A DNA stretch of 54,397 nucleotides from an uncultured Anaerolineae bacterium (lineage in GTDB: Bacteria; Chloroflexota; Anaerolineae; CG2-30-64-16): assembly GCA_937124585.1 (NCBI GenBank), contig CAKZKT010000148.1, positions 1-54,397 of the forward strand. Reading direction: 5' to 3'. The position numbers were made by a program, and so were the translations under genes. A model generated the notes under the pieces. That model searched no databases. It saw only the letters and a list, made by a program, of their open reading frames with translations, and was not told where the DNA came from. How positions within the stretch are numbered: the first letter of the stretch is position 1; every line of letters begins with the position of its first letter. This document shows, piece by piece, positions 1 to 12,074 of the stretch.

Positions 1-54
1 GATCAATCAACTCCTCAACCGTGATGAAGTGCCAGATGTCATTCTTGTGCCCGT

Positions 55-82
55 TTTATAAACTGAAAGCCAGTCAGCCCAA
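55..82 (-). promoter_or_regulatory. possible promoter reading out of the left edge
   Basis: On the minus strand a TTGGGC box (82-77) and a TATAAA box (60-55) are 16 bases apart. An AGGAG Shine-Dalgarno-like sequence follows at 15-11, so a gene may start just left of the window. No supported gene lies in 1-237; the open frames there are shadows. Confidence 0.35.
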
Positions 83-237
83 TCACAGACGTAAATCGTG
101 TATTGCCAACACCGTCAAACGCGCGCCACAGATGAAGCGGGCGACAACGAGATATTACACCACCTGGCCGCGGCTGTCAATGGCCCAGGCCCAGATGCCC
201 TGCTTGCCGTCTGTGTCACTGTGCCGCGGCCGGCGCG

Positions 238-939
238 CTATTCTCCCCACAGAATGCGGCCGCAGTTTTCGCAGTAGACCAGGTCATCCCCCTCACGAAT
301 GGCAGCAATGCGGCCCGGCGAGACGGCCACCCGGCACTCGCTGCATGTATCATCATCGAGTCGCGCCACGGCACGGCCTCCACGCCGCGGGCGCAGCGCA
401 TCGTAGACGCGCAGCAGATCGGCCGGCACGGCCTGGCGCAACGCGGCTTGTCGCGCCCGCTCGGCGGCCAGGCGCTCGGCCAGCTGTGCCTGTTCCGCGC
501 GAAGCGCCGCCTCCGCGGCCGTCCACTCGCGCGTGCGCTCGATCAGCTCGGCCTGAGCGGCCGTGTGCGCCTCGGTGGCCGCTTCCAGGGCGATCAGCGC
601 GTCCAGCAACGTATCTTCGGCCTGGCTGTGTTGGCGGCGTTGCTGGGCTACATCCCTCTCGACATCCTCAAGTTCCTTCGGATTGCGCACCGCGCCGCTG
701 TACAGTCTCTTCTCGGTCTGCATCAGCCTGGCCGCGATCTGGCGCTGGATCTGCTCGCGTTCGGCCTGCACCGCACGCCAGTGCGCCAGCTCTGCTGCGG
801 CCGCCGCCAGCCGATCGCGCGCCGCGCGCAGTGCCGTCGGCTCCTGCAGCGCTGCCGCGATTTCGCCCGTTCTGGCGCGCAACGCATCTATCGCCAGATC
901 CACCTCGTTGAGCTGCGCCAACAGATAAATCGGTCGCAT
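238..939 (-). CDS. zinc-ribbon coiled-coil protein (DUF164/CdsZ-like)
   Basis: This 233-residue protein has a long charged, Ala/Glu/Arg-rich helical region (about residues 10-180, predicted coiled coil). A C-terminal C4 zinc ribbon follows: CSEC near residue 199 and CENC near 224, ending GRILWGE. That layout matches the DUF164 (C4-type zinc ribbon) family, found across bacteria and linked in some lineages to nucleic-acid or secretion functions; its role here is unknown. The ATG at 939 lies about 40 bases downstream of a good minus-strand -10 box. It is transcribed away from the NusG-like gene, and the two start regions are divergent. Family assignment is firm, function is not. Confidence 0.85.
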   Translation of the reverse strand: MRPIYLLAQLNEVDLAIDALRARTGEIAAALQEPTALRAARDRLAAAAAELAHWRAVQAEREQIQRQIAARLMQTEKRLYSGAVRNPKELEDVERDVAQQRRQHSQAEDTLLDALIALEAATEAHTAAQAELIERTREWTAAEAALRAEQAQLAERLAAERARQAALRQAVPADLLRVYDALRPRRGGRAVARLDDDTCSECRVAVSPGRIAAIREGDDLVYCENCGRILWGE

Positions 940-986
940 GGCTTTCCCCCGTTTCGGAAATCAGATGTGCCGCCTGGATGGAAAAG

Positions 987-1015
987 ATTATAGCAGAGAC
1001 AGCACAGGAGCGAAA
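987..1015 (-). promoter_or_regulatory. promoter of the zinc-ribbon gene
   Basis: Minus strand: TTTCGC (1015-1010), 17-base spacer, TATAAT (992-987). The -10 is perfect and the -35 is weak. The predicted start of transcription near 980 gives a leader of about 40 bases to the ATG at 939. Confidence 0.55.
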
Positions 1016-1082
1016 TCGGCGCGGCCGGTATACCGGTTGGCGGGCAAGCCGGATTGTGCGCGCCGATGATGCTTCCATCGTT

Positions 1083-1111
1083 TTGACAAAGCAAACGGGG
1101 CGTGCTAACAT
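1083..1111 (+). promoter_or_regulatory. promoter of the NusG-like gene
   Basis: TTGACA (1083-1088), 17-base spacer, TAACAT (1106-1111). The predicted start near 1118 leaves about 38 bases of leader before the ATG at 1156. It also rules out the upstream in-frame ATG at 1102. Confidence 0.65.
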
Positions 1112-1155
1112 TTCTGCGCATCATCCATTTCATCATACGGAAGCGACGAGACGTT

Positions 1156-1758
1156 ATGCTCTCATGGTATGTCCTGCACACCAAGCCACATGCGGAGAGC
1201 CTGGTCGCCCGCGTTCTGGTCGCCCGTGGCTTTGAGACTTTTCTGCCGCTCCTCCCGACGCCGCTCGCCGAGCCGATTCAACCGCTTTTTCCTGCCTATC
1301 TTTTCGTCCATTGCGATTTCGAGCTGGTGAGCGTCGAAAGATTGCTTTGGATTCCCGGCTTGCGGCGCATCATCGCATTCGGCGGACGGCCGGCGGTCGT
1401 GCCAGAAACGGCCATTGCGCTGATTCGTTCCCAGCTCGCCCAGATCGAGGCTCAGGGGGGCTTGCCCTCGCACAACTTCAAGCCCGGTGACACGGTGATC
1501 ATAGACGAAGGCCCTCTGGCAGGACTGCGCGGCATCTTTCAGGGCCCGCTGGGCCCGGCCGAGCGGGTGCACATTCTGATTCGCTTCCTTGGGCAAGTCA
1601 ATCGCGCGGAAGTGCCGGTCTCTGTGCTGCGCGCTGCGCCCGCTGAGCCCGTGAGGCTGCCGCGCCAGCGCGGCACGCGCGGCCACGGCCGTCGCATTCG
1701 TTATCAGGATGGGGAGCCCGGTGAGGAAGAGGTAGCGAGAGTTCCCGATTTATTATAG
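1156..1758 (+). CDS. NusG-family transcription elongation factor (specialised paralogue)
   Basis: A 200-residue protein with an NGN domain opening SWYVLHTKPHAE and running to about residue 100, and a C-terminal KOW motif (FKPGDTVIIDEGPLAGLRGI, about residues 113-132). This is the NusG/RfaH/UpxY architecture: the NGN domain binds RNA polymerase clamp helices and suppresses pausing. Housekeeping nusG normally sits beside secE and rplK, which are absent here, so I read this as a specialised paralogue. It is followed at once by the ATP synthase operon, which has its own promoter at 1788. The start at 1156 is chosen because the first Met lies upstream of the predicted transcription start. About 30 residues beyond the KOW domain are Arg-rich and unconserved. 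Confidence 0.85.
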   Translation: MLSWYVLHTKPHAESLVARVLVARGFETFLPLLPTPLAEPIQPLFPAYLFVHCDFELVSVERLLWIPGLRRIIAFGGRPAVVPETAIALIRSQLAQIEAQGGLPSHNFKPGDTVIIDEGPLAGLRGIFQGPLGPAERVHILIRFLGQVNRAEVPVSVLRAAPAEPVRLPRQRGTRGHGRRIRYQDGEPGEEEVARVPDLL

Positions 1759-1787
1759 CGATCGTTGGCGTAATTCCGAGCAAAGAT

Positions 1788-1816
1788 TTGCGCCTTTCAC
1801 GACTCCCTGTTATAAT
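1788..1816 (+). promoter_or_regulatory. promoter of the atp operon
   Basis: TTGCGC (1788-1793), 17-base spacer, TATAAT (1811-1816). The predicted start is near 1823, 20 bases before the first gene. The mreB promoter has the same hexamers and spacing. Confidence 0.7.
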
Positions 1817-1843
1817 CTCGCCCGCATTGGACAGAAAGCACAC

Positions 1844-2118
1844 ATGGCGGCAAAGAATCGCTTGGCGAGAAGTCTCCTGGTGGAACTGACAATCGCAGTA
1901 AGTTTGTCGCTTCTGATGCCGCTGCTGCTGGGCCTGGGGCTGGATGCGTTGCTCGGCCGCGGGCCGGTGATGTTCTTCATCGGGGGCAGCGCCGGCATCG
2001 TGATCGGCACCATCGTCGTAGTGCGCATCGTGTTGCGTCGTCTGCGGGCGCTTACAGAGCCGATGACAGGGACTGCAAACCCACAAGAGTTTTCTTTCGG
2101 AGAGGAGGATCGAGCATA

Positions 2119-2119
<1 letters not shown>
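1844..2119 (+). CDS. AtpZ/AtpI-like F0F1 ATP synthase accessory protein
   Basis: A 91-residue protein with two hydrophobic segments (about residues 15-33 and 40-62), the second Gly-rich, and a short acidic tail. It is the first gene of the atp operon, the usual place for AtpI or AtpZ, which help assemble the c-ring and have been proposed to carry Mg2+/Ca2+. Its TAG stop shares its last base with the GTG start of atpB, implying translational coupling. The family is called from position, size and two-helix topology, since these proteins diverge strongly. AtpZ rather than AtpI is favoured by the short length. Confidence 0.75.
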
Positions 2120-3394
<1,275 letters not shown>

Positions 3395-3404
3395 TCAGTC
3401 ATGT

Positions 3405-3563
3405 GGTCGGATGGTCGCATAGTCGGATAGTCTCGTGATCGGGTAGCCGAACAGGCTCCGGATCAAATTGCCGGAGCAGGAGCGGACGATGACAAGACGA
3501 CAAGGCCAGGTGACTACCGGACCGGTGGACTGCTAGACTACCAGACTGGCGGACTATCAGACC
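3405..3563. repeat. long imperfect inverted repeat with central hairpin, atpE-atpF spacer
   Basis: Arms at 3405-3432 and 3536-3563 match as reverse complements at about 20 of 28 positions and are built from iterations of GTCGGATAGTC-like words. Between them sits a perfect 7-bp hairpin (GCTCCGG 3455-3461, CCGGAGC 3471-3477, 9-base loop). The whole spacer is non-coding. It could fold in the mRNA directly behind atpE. Confidence 0.7.
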
Positions 3564-3576
3564 AAAAGGGGGGCCA

Positions 3577-4074
3577 TTGGAAAAGCTCGGCATTAACCTT
3601 GGGTTCTTCATCTCGCAGCTGGTCAACTTCGGCCTGTTGGCTGTGCTGCTTTATTTGCTGCTGTACAAGCCGATCCTGAACATGCTGAACCAGCGCAAGG
3701 AGCGGATCGCGCGCAGCATGGCCGACGTGGAAGCGGCGCGCGCGGCGGCAGCTCAGGCGCAGCTGGAGTATGATCGCAAGATCGCGGAAGCTCAGCGCAA
3801 AGCGCAGGAGATCATCGCCCAGGCGGCCCAGGCCAGCGAAAAGGTCGGCGCCGAAATCAAGGCCGAGGCGCAACGCGAGGCCGAGCTGATCCGGCAACGC
3901 GCGCGCGAAGAAGCCGCTGCGGAAAGAGAGCAGATCCTGGCCGAGGTGCAAAGCGAAATTGCCAGCCTGGCCATCACGGCCACTGAACGGATCCTGGGCC
4001 AGGCCATGGATGAGGCCACACAGCGCAAGCTGATCGGCAACGTCATTGCCAATCTGGGCAAAGTGCAGCCATGA
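3577..4074 (+). CDS. atpF: F0F1 ATP synthase subunit b
   Basis: A 165-residue peripheral-stalk protein: one N-terminal membrane helix (about residues 8-28, FFISQLVNFGLLAVLLYLLL), then the conserved KPI and a long Ala/Glu/Arg-rich amphipathic coiled coil that dimerises and binds subunit delta. The start is TTG at 3577, preceded by AAAAGGGGGG; no in-frame ATG would keep the membrane helix intact. Its stop overlaps the ATG of atpH as ATGA, indicating coupled translation. Confidence 0.94.
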   Translation: MEKLGINLGFFISQLVNFGLLAVLLYLLLYKPILNMLNQRKERIARSMADVEAARAAAAQAQLEYDRKIAEAQRKAQEIIAQAAQASEKVGAEIKAEAQREAELIRQRAREEAAAEREQILAEVQSEIASLAITATERILGQAMDEATQRKLIGNVIANLGKVQP

Positions 4075-4622
4075 ACACGCAAGACCGCGACTTAGCCCGA
4101 AGCTATGCGGAGGCGTTCTATGCCGCTGCCTTCGAGCGCTGGCTGCGCGTGTTGAGCGGGGCAGCCGACGCGTTGGCCCTTGACGATAGCCTGGTCGAAC
4201 GCATCCAGGCCGAGCAGACCGACTTTGACACGCGCAAGGCCCTGCTCGACGGCCTTTTGCCGGCCGATGCCGACCTGCCCGTGCGCAATCTGCTCTACAC
4301 GCTGGTGCAGCGCGGCGATTTGGGCCTGCTACGCGATATCATCGGCCTCCTTGCCGCAGCGGTAGCGCGCGGCCGAGAAGTCACGACGCCGGTCGAAGTG
4401 GTGAGTGCCGTGCCGCTGACCGCAGAGGAGCGCGCCGCGTTGACTCAAAAGCTCACCGACCAGTATGGTTCCGGCCTGGAATTCACCTATCGGGTGGATC
4501 CGACAATCCTCGGCGGCTTGATCCTGCGCGTCGGCGACAAGCTGATTGACGGCAGTGTGGCAGGCAAGCTGGCCGCGATGAAGCAGGCGTTGGGTGTGAC
4601 GGTGGTTCAAGGGGAAGGGTAG
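4071..4622 (+). CDS. atpH: F0F1 ATP synthase subunit delta
   Basis: A 183-residue protein of the OSCP/delta family, which caps the F1 alpha/beta hexamer and holds the b-subunit stalk. It has an N-terminal helical domain opening DLARSYAEAFYAAA, a mid-region VRNLLYTLVQRGDLGLL, and a C-terminal domain with the conserved DPTILGGLILRVGDKLIDGSV (about residues 143-163). It starts within the stop of atpF. A 158-base spacer without a supported gene separates it from atpA. Confidence 0.93.
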   Translation: MNTQDRDLARSYAEAFYAAAFERWLRVLSGAADALALDDSLVERIQAEQTDFDTRKALLDGLLPADADLPVRNLLYTLVQRGDLGLLRDIIGLLAAAVARGREVTTPVEVVSAVPLTAEERAALTQKLTDQYGSGLEFTYRVDPTILGGLILRVGDKLIDGSVAGKLAAMKQALGVTVVQGEG

Positions 4623-4780
4623 GCCATCGGGCTCCTGCGTGAATCCTGTTTGACCCTCGTATCACGGGAGGAAGCCTCGTCTGCGCGGGCCGCGCGTGAA
4701 GGCGCGGCACGGCGGGTCGAGGAAGATGCGCTGCCTCTGGCCTACGCATGAAGCATCCGATCAATGAGAGAGAGCAATTC

Positions 4781-6295
<1,515 letters not shown>

Positions 6296-6296
6296 C

Positions 6297-8948
<2,652 letters not shown>

Positions 8949-8966
8949 GAGGCGTGAGGTGACAAC

Positions 8967-9203
8967 ATGAAGGAGTCTGTTAATTTGCTGGATGTGGTGG
9001 CGTTGACAGTCAATTTGCCTGAACATAACCTCTGGCGTGGACAGGTGGGTACGGTGGTTGAGGTATTGGCGAACGGCAAGGCATTTGAAGTGGAGTTCAG
9101 TGACTCTGACGGCCGCACGTACGCGTCTTTAGGCTTGCGGCCCGATCAATTCATGGTATTACACTATGAGCCGATCTTCGCAGATGATCTGATGCCGGCA
9201 TAG
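8967..9203 (+). CDS. DUF4926 domain protein
   Basis: A 78-residue protein with the DUF4926 pattern: LLDVVALTVNLPEHNLWRGQVGTVVEVLANGKAFEVEFSDSDGRTYA, a small beta-rich SH3-like fold in which a short motif (GQVGTVVEV) precedes an acidic strand. ATG at 8967 follows a GAGGTG ribosome-binding site, 18 bases after the DUF6883 stop; atpC begins 9 bases after its own stop. The pair therefore lies on the atp transcript. In other genomes DUF4926 is commonly the partner of DUF6883, and an antitoxin or immunity-like role is inference only. Confidence 0.75.
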   Translation: MKESVNLLDVVALTVNLPEHNLWRGQVGTVVEVLANGKAFEVEFSDSDGRTYASLGLRPDQFMVLHYEPIFADDLMPA

Positions 9204-9212
9204 GGAGCGACG

Positions 9213-9665
9213 ATGTCACCGATACGATGTGACGTGGTGAGCGTGGAGCGCACCGTCTTCAGCGATGACGTGGACATGGTGCTGGCGCCGGGCATCGAGG
9301 GACAGTTGGGCATCCTGCCGCACCATGCGCCGCTGATGACGGCTCTGGTGCCGGGCGAGCTGATCATCCGCCGGGCCGGCCAGGAAGACCTGCACATGGC
9401 GGTCGGCGGCGGCTTCATGGAGGTGCGGCCCGACCGCGTGACGATCCTGGCCGACTCGGCCGAGCGCGCCGACGAGATCGACCTGGAGCGCGCCGAGGCG
9501 GCCCGCCAGCGCGCCGAGCAACGTCTGCGGGAACGGCCGCCAGGCGTGGACATCGCGCGCGCGGAGACCGCGCTCAAACGGTCTCAGGTGCGGCTGAAGA
9601 TCGCACGGCGCTACAAAGCCACGCGCGGCGGCGTCGGTCCGGGCGAGAGCGGACGTGAACCGTAG
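9213..9665 (+). CDS. atpC: F0F1 ATP synthase subunit epsilon
   Basis: A 150-residue subunit with the N-terminal beta-sandwich (VFSDDVDMVLAPGIEGQLGILPHHAPLMTAL, then AVGGGFMEVRPDRVTILADSAERADEIDLERA) and a C-terminal two-helix region, here Arg-rich and longer than usual by about 10-15 residues. It couples the gamma shaft to the c-ring and can inhibit ATP hydrolysis. It is cut off from atpD by two unrelated small genes, whereas atpD-atpC are usually adjacent. An intrinsic terminator follows 63 bases downstream. Confidence 0.95.
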   Translation: MSPIRCDVVSVERTVFSDDVDMVLAPGIEGQLGILPHHAPLMTALVPGELIIRRAGQEDLHMAVGGGFMEVRPDRVTILADSAERADEIDLERAEAARQRAEQRLRERPPGVDIARAETALKRSQVRLKIARRYKATRGGVGPGESGREP

Positions 9666-9728
9666 GATCCCCGGCGAATTGAGGCCCCTTGGGCATTCGC
9701 TCGATCTGATGTTGTGCACAGGACTCAG

Positions 9729-9763
9729 GTGCGATGCAAATCCGCATCGCACGTTTTGTTTTT
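9729..9763 (+). terminator. intrinsic terminator of the atp operon
   Basis: Perfect 9-bp stem GTGCGATGC (9729-9737) / GCATCGCAC (9744-9752) with a 6-base loop, followed by a T-rich tail (9753-9763). The tail overlaps the -35 of mreB by two bases, so termination and re-initiation are tightly packed. Confidence 0.85.
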
Positions 9764-9790
9764 GCGCACCATTCGCATTTCGCTTATAAT
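9762..9790 (+). promoter_or_regulatory. mreB promoter
   Basis: TTGCGC (9762-9767), 17-base spacer, TATAAT (9785-9790). The predicted start is near 9797, giving a leader of about 57 bases to the ATG at 9854. Confidence 0.7.
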
Positions 9791-9853
9791 TTCACTATTC
9801 CAGGCGCGACGCGCTGTTCGCGTGCGGCGCCGCTTTGTTTGCCAGGAGCATGC

Positions 9854-10858
9854 ATGTTCGAACGACAAATCGGCATTGACCTCGGCACAGTCAATGTCCT
9901 GGTGTACGTGAGCGGCCGGGGCATCGTGCTACGAGAGCCCTCGGTGGTCGCGATCTCGATTCGTGACAACAAGATCGTCTCGGTGGGCCAGGAGGCCCGT
10001 GAGATGATCGGCCGTTCGCCCGAAAGCATCGAGGTCGCCCGGCCGATGCGCGAAGGGGTCATCGCCGACTACGTGGTCACCGAGGCCATGCTGCGCTACT
10101 TCATCCGCAAGGTCATCGGCCGCAATCCTCTTTTAAAGCCGCGCATCATGATCAGTGTACCGCGCGGCGTTACCAGCGTCGAGAGCCGCGCCGTGCACGA
10201 TGCCGCCATGCAGGCTGGCGCCAAAGAAGCCTATCTGATTCCCGAGCCGCTGGCCGCCGCCTACGGCGCGGGCCTGCCCATCGGCACCCCCACGGGCAAC
10301 ATGGTGGTGGACATCGGCGGCGGCACGACCGAAGCCGCGGTCATCTCAATGAACGATATCGTGGTGTGGAGCAGTGTGCGCGTGGGCGGCATCCGCACGG
10401 ATGAAGCGATCATCAACTACGTGCGCAAAAAGTACAACCTGATCATCGGAGAACAGACGGCCGAGGAGATCAAGATCCAGATCGGCAGCGCGTTGCCGCT
10501 GGCCGAGGAGCTCAGCATGGAAGTGCGCGGCCGCGATCAGGTGGCGGGGCTGCCCAAGACGATCCGGCTGACTTCCGGCGAAATCACCGAGGCGATCGCC
10601 GAACCGCTGGCCTCCATCATCAGCGTGGTCAGGCAGACGCTGGAGAAGACGCCGCCCGAGCTGGCCGCCGACATCATTGATCGCGGCATGGTGCTCAGTG
10701 GCGGCGGCGCGTTGCTGCGCAACATGGATCGCCTGCTCACGAAAGAAACCGGCGTGCCGTGCTTCGTTGCCGAGCATCCGATGGCCTGCGTGGCCATCGG
10801 CGCGGGCAAGGCGCTCGAGAACTACCACATCATGCGCCGCAGCCTGCCCACGGTATAG
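9854..10858 (+). CDS. mreB: rod shape-determining protein MreB
   Basis: A 334-residue actin-like ATPase that forms membrane-bound filaments directing cell-wall synthesis. Visible motifs: phosphate 1 IGIDLGT (residues 6-12), [14 protein letters not shown] (phosphate 2), and [19 protein letters not shown] (adenosine site). ATG 9854 has AGGAG upstream and lies downstream of the promoter, so the upstream in-frame start at 9734, which falls inside the terminator, is rejected. It stands alone without mreC/mreD. A near-symmetrical hairpin separates it from the convergent gene. Confidence 0.95.
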   Translation: MFERQIGIDLGTVNVLVYVSGRGIVLREPSVVAISIRDNKIVSVGQEAREMIGRSPESIEVARPMREGVIADYVVTEAMLRYFIRKVIGRNPLLKPRIMISVPRGVTSVESRAVHDAAMQAGAKEAYLIPEPLAAAYGAGLPIGTPTGNMVVDIGGGTTEAAVISMNDIVVWSSVRVGGIRTDEAIINYVRKKYNLIIGEQTAEEIKIQIGSALPLAEELSMEVRGRDQVAGLPKTIRLTSGEITEAIAEPLASIISVVRQTLEKTPPELAADIIDRGMVLSGGGALLRNMDRLLTKETGVPCFVAEHPMACVAIGAGKALENYHIMRRSLPTV

Positions 10859-10864
10859 ACGCAC

Positions 10865-10903
10865 AACGGCGGACGGGGCGGTTTATCTTTCCCGTTCGCC
10901 GTT
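10865..10903. terminator. hairpin between convergent genes
   Basis: Arms AACGGCGGACGGG (10865-10877) and CCCGTTCGCCGTT (10891-10903) pair at 12 of 13 positions. It lies between the ends of mreB and the convergent NYN-HEAT gene, a position suited to bidirectional termination. There is no strong T-run. Confidence 0.5.
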
Positions 10904-10909
10904 TGCCAT

Positions 10910-11830
10910 TCATCGCTTTTGCCTCGCCCTGATTTGGGCCAACGCGGCCAGCGCAGCTTTGCGCACTTTGCTTTTGGCATCGTTCTTGCTGGCTGTCTCG
11001 AGCGCTGCCTCGACGCTGCGATCGCCGATGCGGCCCAGGCTTTGCGCCGCGGCTTCGCGCGCCATGCTGCCGGGATCATGAAGCAGCCGTTCGCACAGAT
11101 CGGGCAGCGCGGCCGGATGGCCCAGGTCGCCGAAGGCCAGTAGCGCCGCGGCCCGCACCCGCACATCGTTGTGCGTCAGCGCATCGCGCAGCGGCTGCAG
11201 CGCAGCGCGCTGTCCGCTGTGGCCCAACCAGGCCGCAGCCTTCTGGGCGGCCTCCACATCATCCCCGTAGAGACGCTCAACGTAGGCCTCGAACGGCAAC
11301 ATCTCGGTTGGCCGGCCGCGCTTCTCTGAACGTTCTGCGGCGAGAAAACCGACATAGATGTCGGCAAAGGCCGGATCGCGCGGATCGGGCGTGTGCTTGC
11401 CGCCAGATGATTGGTCGCGTTCGGCCGACCGCACCAGCTTTGTGACGAAATCGCTGGCGCGCACGATGCTGGCGCCAACGGCTTGAGCCCGCCACATCAG
11501 CTCGACATCGTTGGTCACCACCGCATACTGGCCTGGCTGAGGGCGGCCGCGCAGAAAAGTCACGATCGCGTCATCCGCGGTCTGGCCGGGCCGCGCAAAA
11601 CGTACCGACACGCCCGGGCTCGACCAGTTTGCCGCAGGACCGCCCGCCGCTGCCCAATCGCCGCTGTCGAAAAAGACGATCAAATCCTGGCCGCTGAAGG
11701 CGCGATAGGCGCGCAGCCGTGCCAGCAGTCGCGCTTCGTCTGTCGGTTCGTTCAACTGAATATCGGGCAAGGCGCCGATCAGGTTATGTCCGTCAATGAT
11801 CAGAGCCATGATCACCTGCATCCACTTCAT
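10910..11830 (-). CDS. NYN-domain (PIN-like) RNase fused to HEAT repeats
   Basis: A 306-residue protein. The N-terminal part (about residues 8-155) is a NYN/YacP-like PIN-fold domain: MALIIDGHNLIG opens with the catalytic Asp, followed by LIVFFDSGDW, TADDAIVTFL and YAVVTNDVELMWRA with further acidic positions. The C-terminal part (about residues 200-300) is PBS-lyase-type HEAT repeats (VRVRAAALLAFGDLGHPAALPDL, AREAAAQSLGRIGD). The domains suggest an RNA-cleaving nuclease guided by a protein-binding solenoid; the substrate is unknown. Start could be ATG 11830 or ATG 11809, which lies closer to the first strand of the fold. Confidence 0.8.
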   Translation of the reverse strand: MKWMQVIMALIIDGHNLIGALPDIQLNEPTDEARLLARLRAYRAFSGQDLIVFFDSGDWAAAGGPAANWSSPGVSVRFARPGQTADDAIVTFLRGRPQPGQYAVVTNDVELMWRAQAVGASIVRASDFVTKLVRSAERDQSSGGKHTPDPRDPAFADIYVGFLAAERSEKRGRPTEMLPFEAYVERLYGDDVEAAQKAAAWLGHSGQRAALQPLRDALTHNDVRVRAAALLAFGDLGHPAALPDLCERLLHDPGSMAREAAAQSLGRIGDRSVEAALETASKNDAKSKVRKAALAALAQIRARQKR

Positions 11831-11928
11831 GCGTCAGATGTCTCCATCGCGCGGGCCGATCTCTTCGGCCTGGTGACCAGGACAGATGCCCACGCCTGCG
11901 CCGGCGTCACGGCCGATGAGAATCCCCC

Positions 11929-11962
11929 ACGTGCCAGGCACCCTTCCAGGTGCCTGGCACGT
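11929..11962. repeat. diverged single copy of the 34-nt palindrome
   Basis: Perfect 14-bp arms ACGTGCCAGGCACC (11929-11942) and GGTGCCTGGCACGT (11949-11962) with a 6-base loop. The outer 12 bp of each arm are identical to those of the paired elements at 29785, 29830, 52268 and 52321; only the loop differs. It lies between the NYN-HEAT gene and the nadE promoter. Confidence 0.85.
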
Positions 11963-12010
11963 AAGGCGATTTTTGGGCCAGACCGACCGTGTCCGCCGTG
12001 AAAGACAACG

Positions 12011-12039
12011 TTGACGCTGCCCCTAGTGTATGTTATCAT
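12011..12039 (+). promoter_or_regulatory. nadE promoter
   Basis: TTGACG (12011-12016), 17-base spacer, TATCAT (12034-12039). The predicted start near 12046 gives a leader of about 29 bases. Confidence 0.65.
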
Positions 12040-12074
12040 GCGCTTGAAGTCAATGTGCACGGAGCAGGCCCGAC

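Noticed and set aside
155-237. Minus-strand peptide-like tail (DGKQGIWAWAIDSRGQVV) after the zinc-ribbon gene
   Set aside because: No start codon or upstream open frame of useful length; I could not tie it to RNase H or any family, so no gene is called. I also looked for an RNase P RNA here and saw no conserved core.
21-911. Plus-strand frame over the zinc-ribbon gene
   Set aside because: Arg/Pro/Ala-rich without domains, and antisense to a protein with an intact zinc ribbon and promoter.
9734-9853. Upstream start for mreB
   Set aside because: The extension runs through the atp terminator and the mreB promoter.
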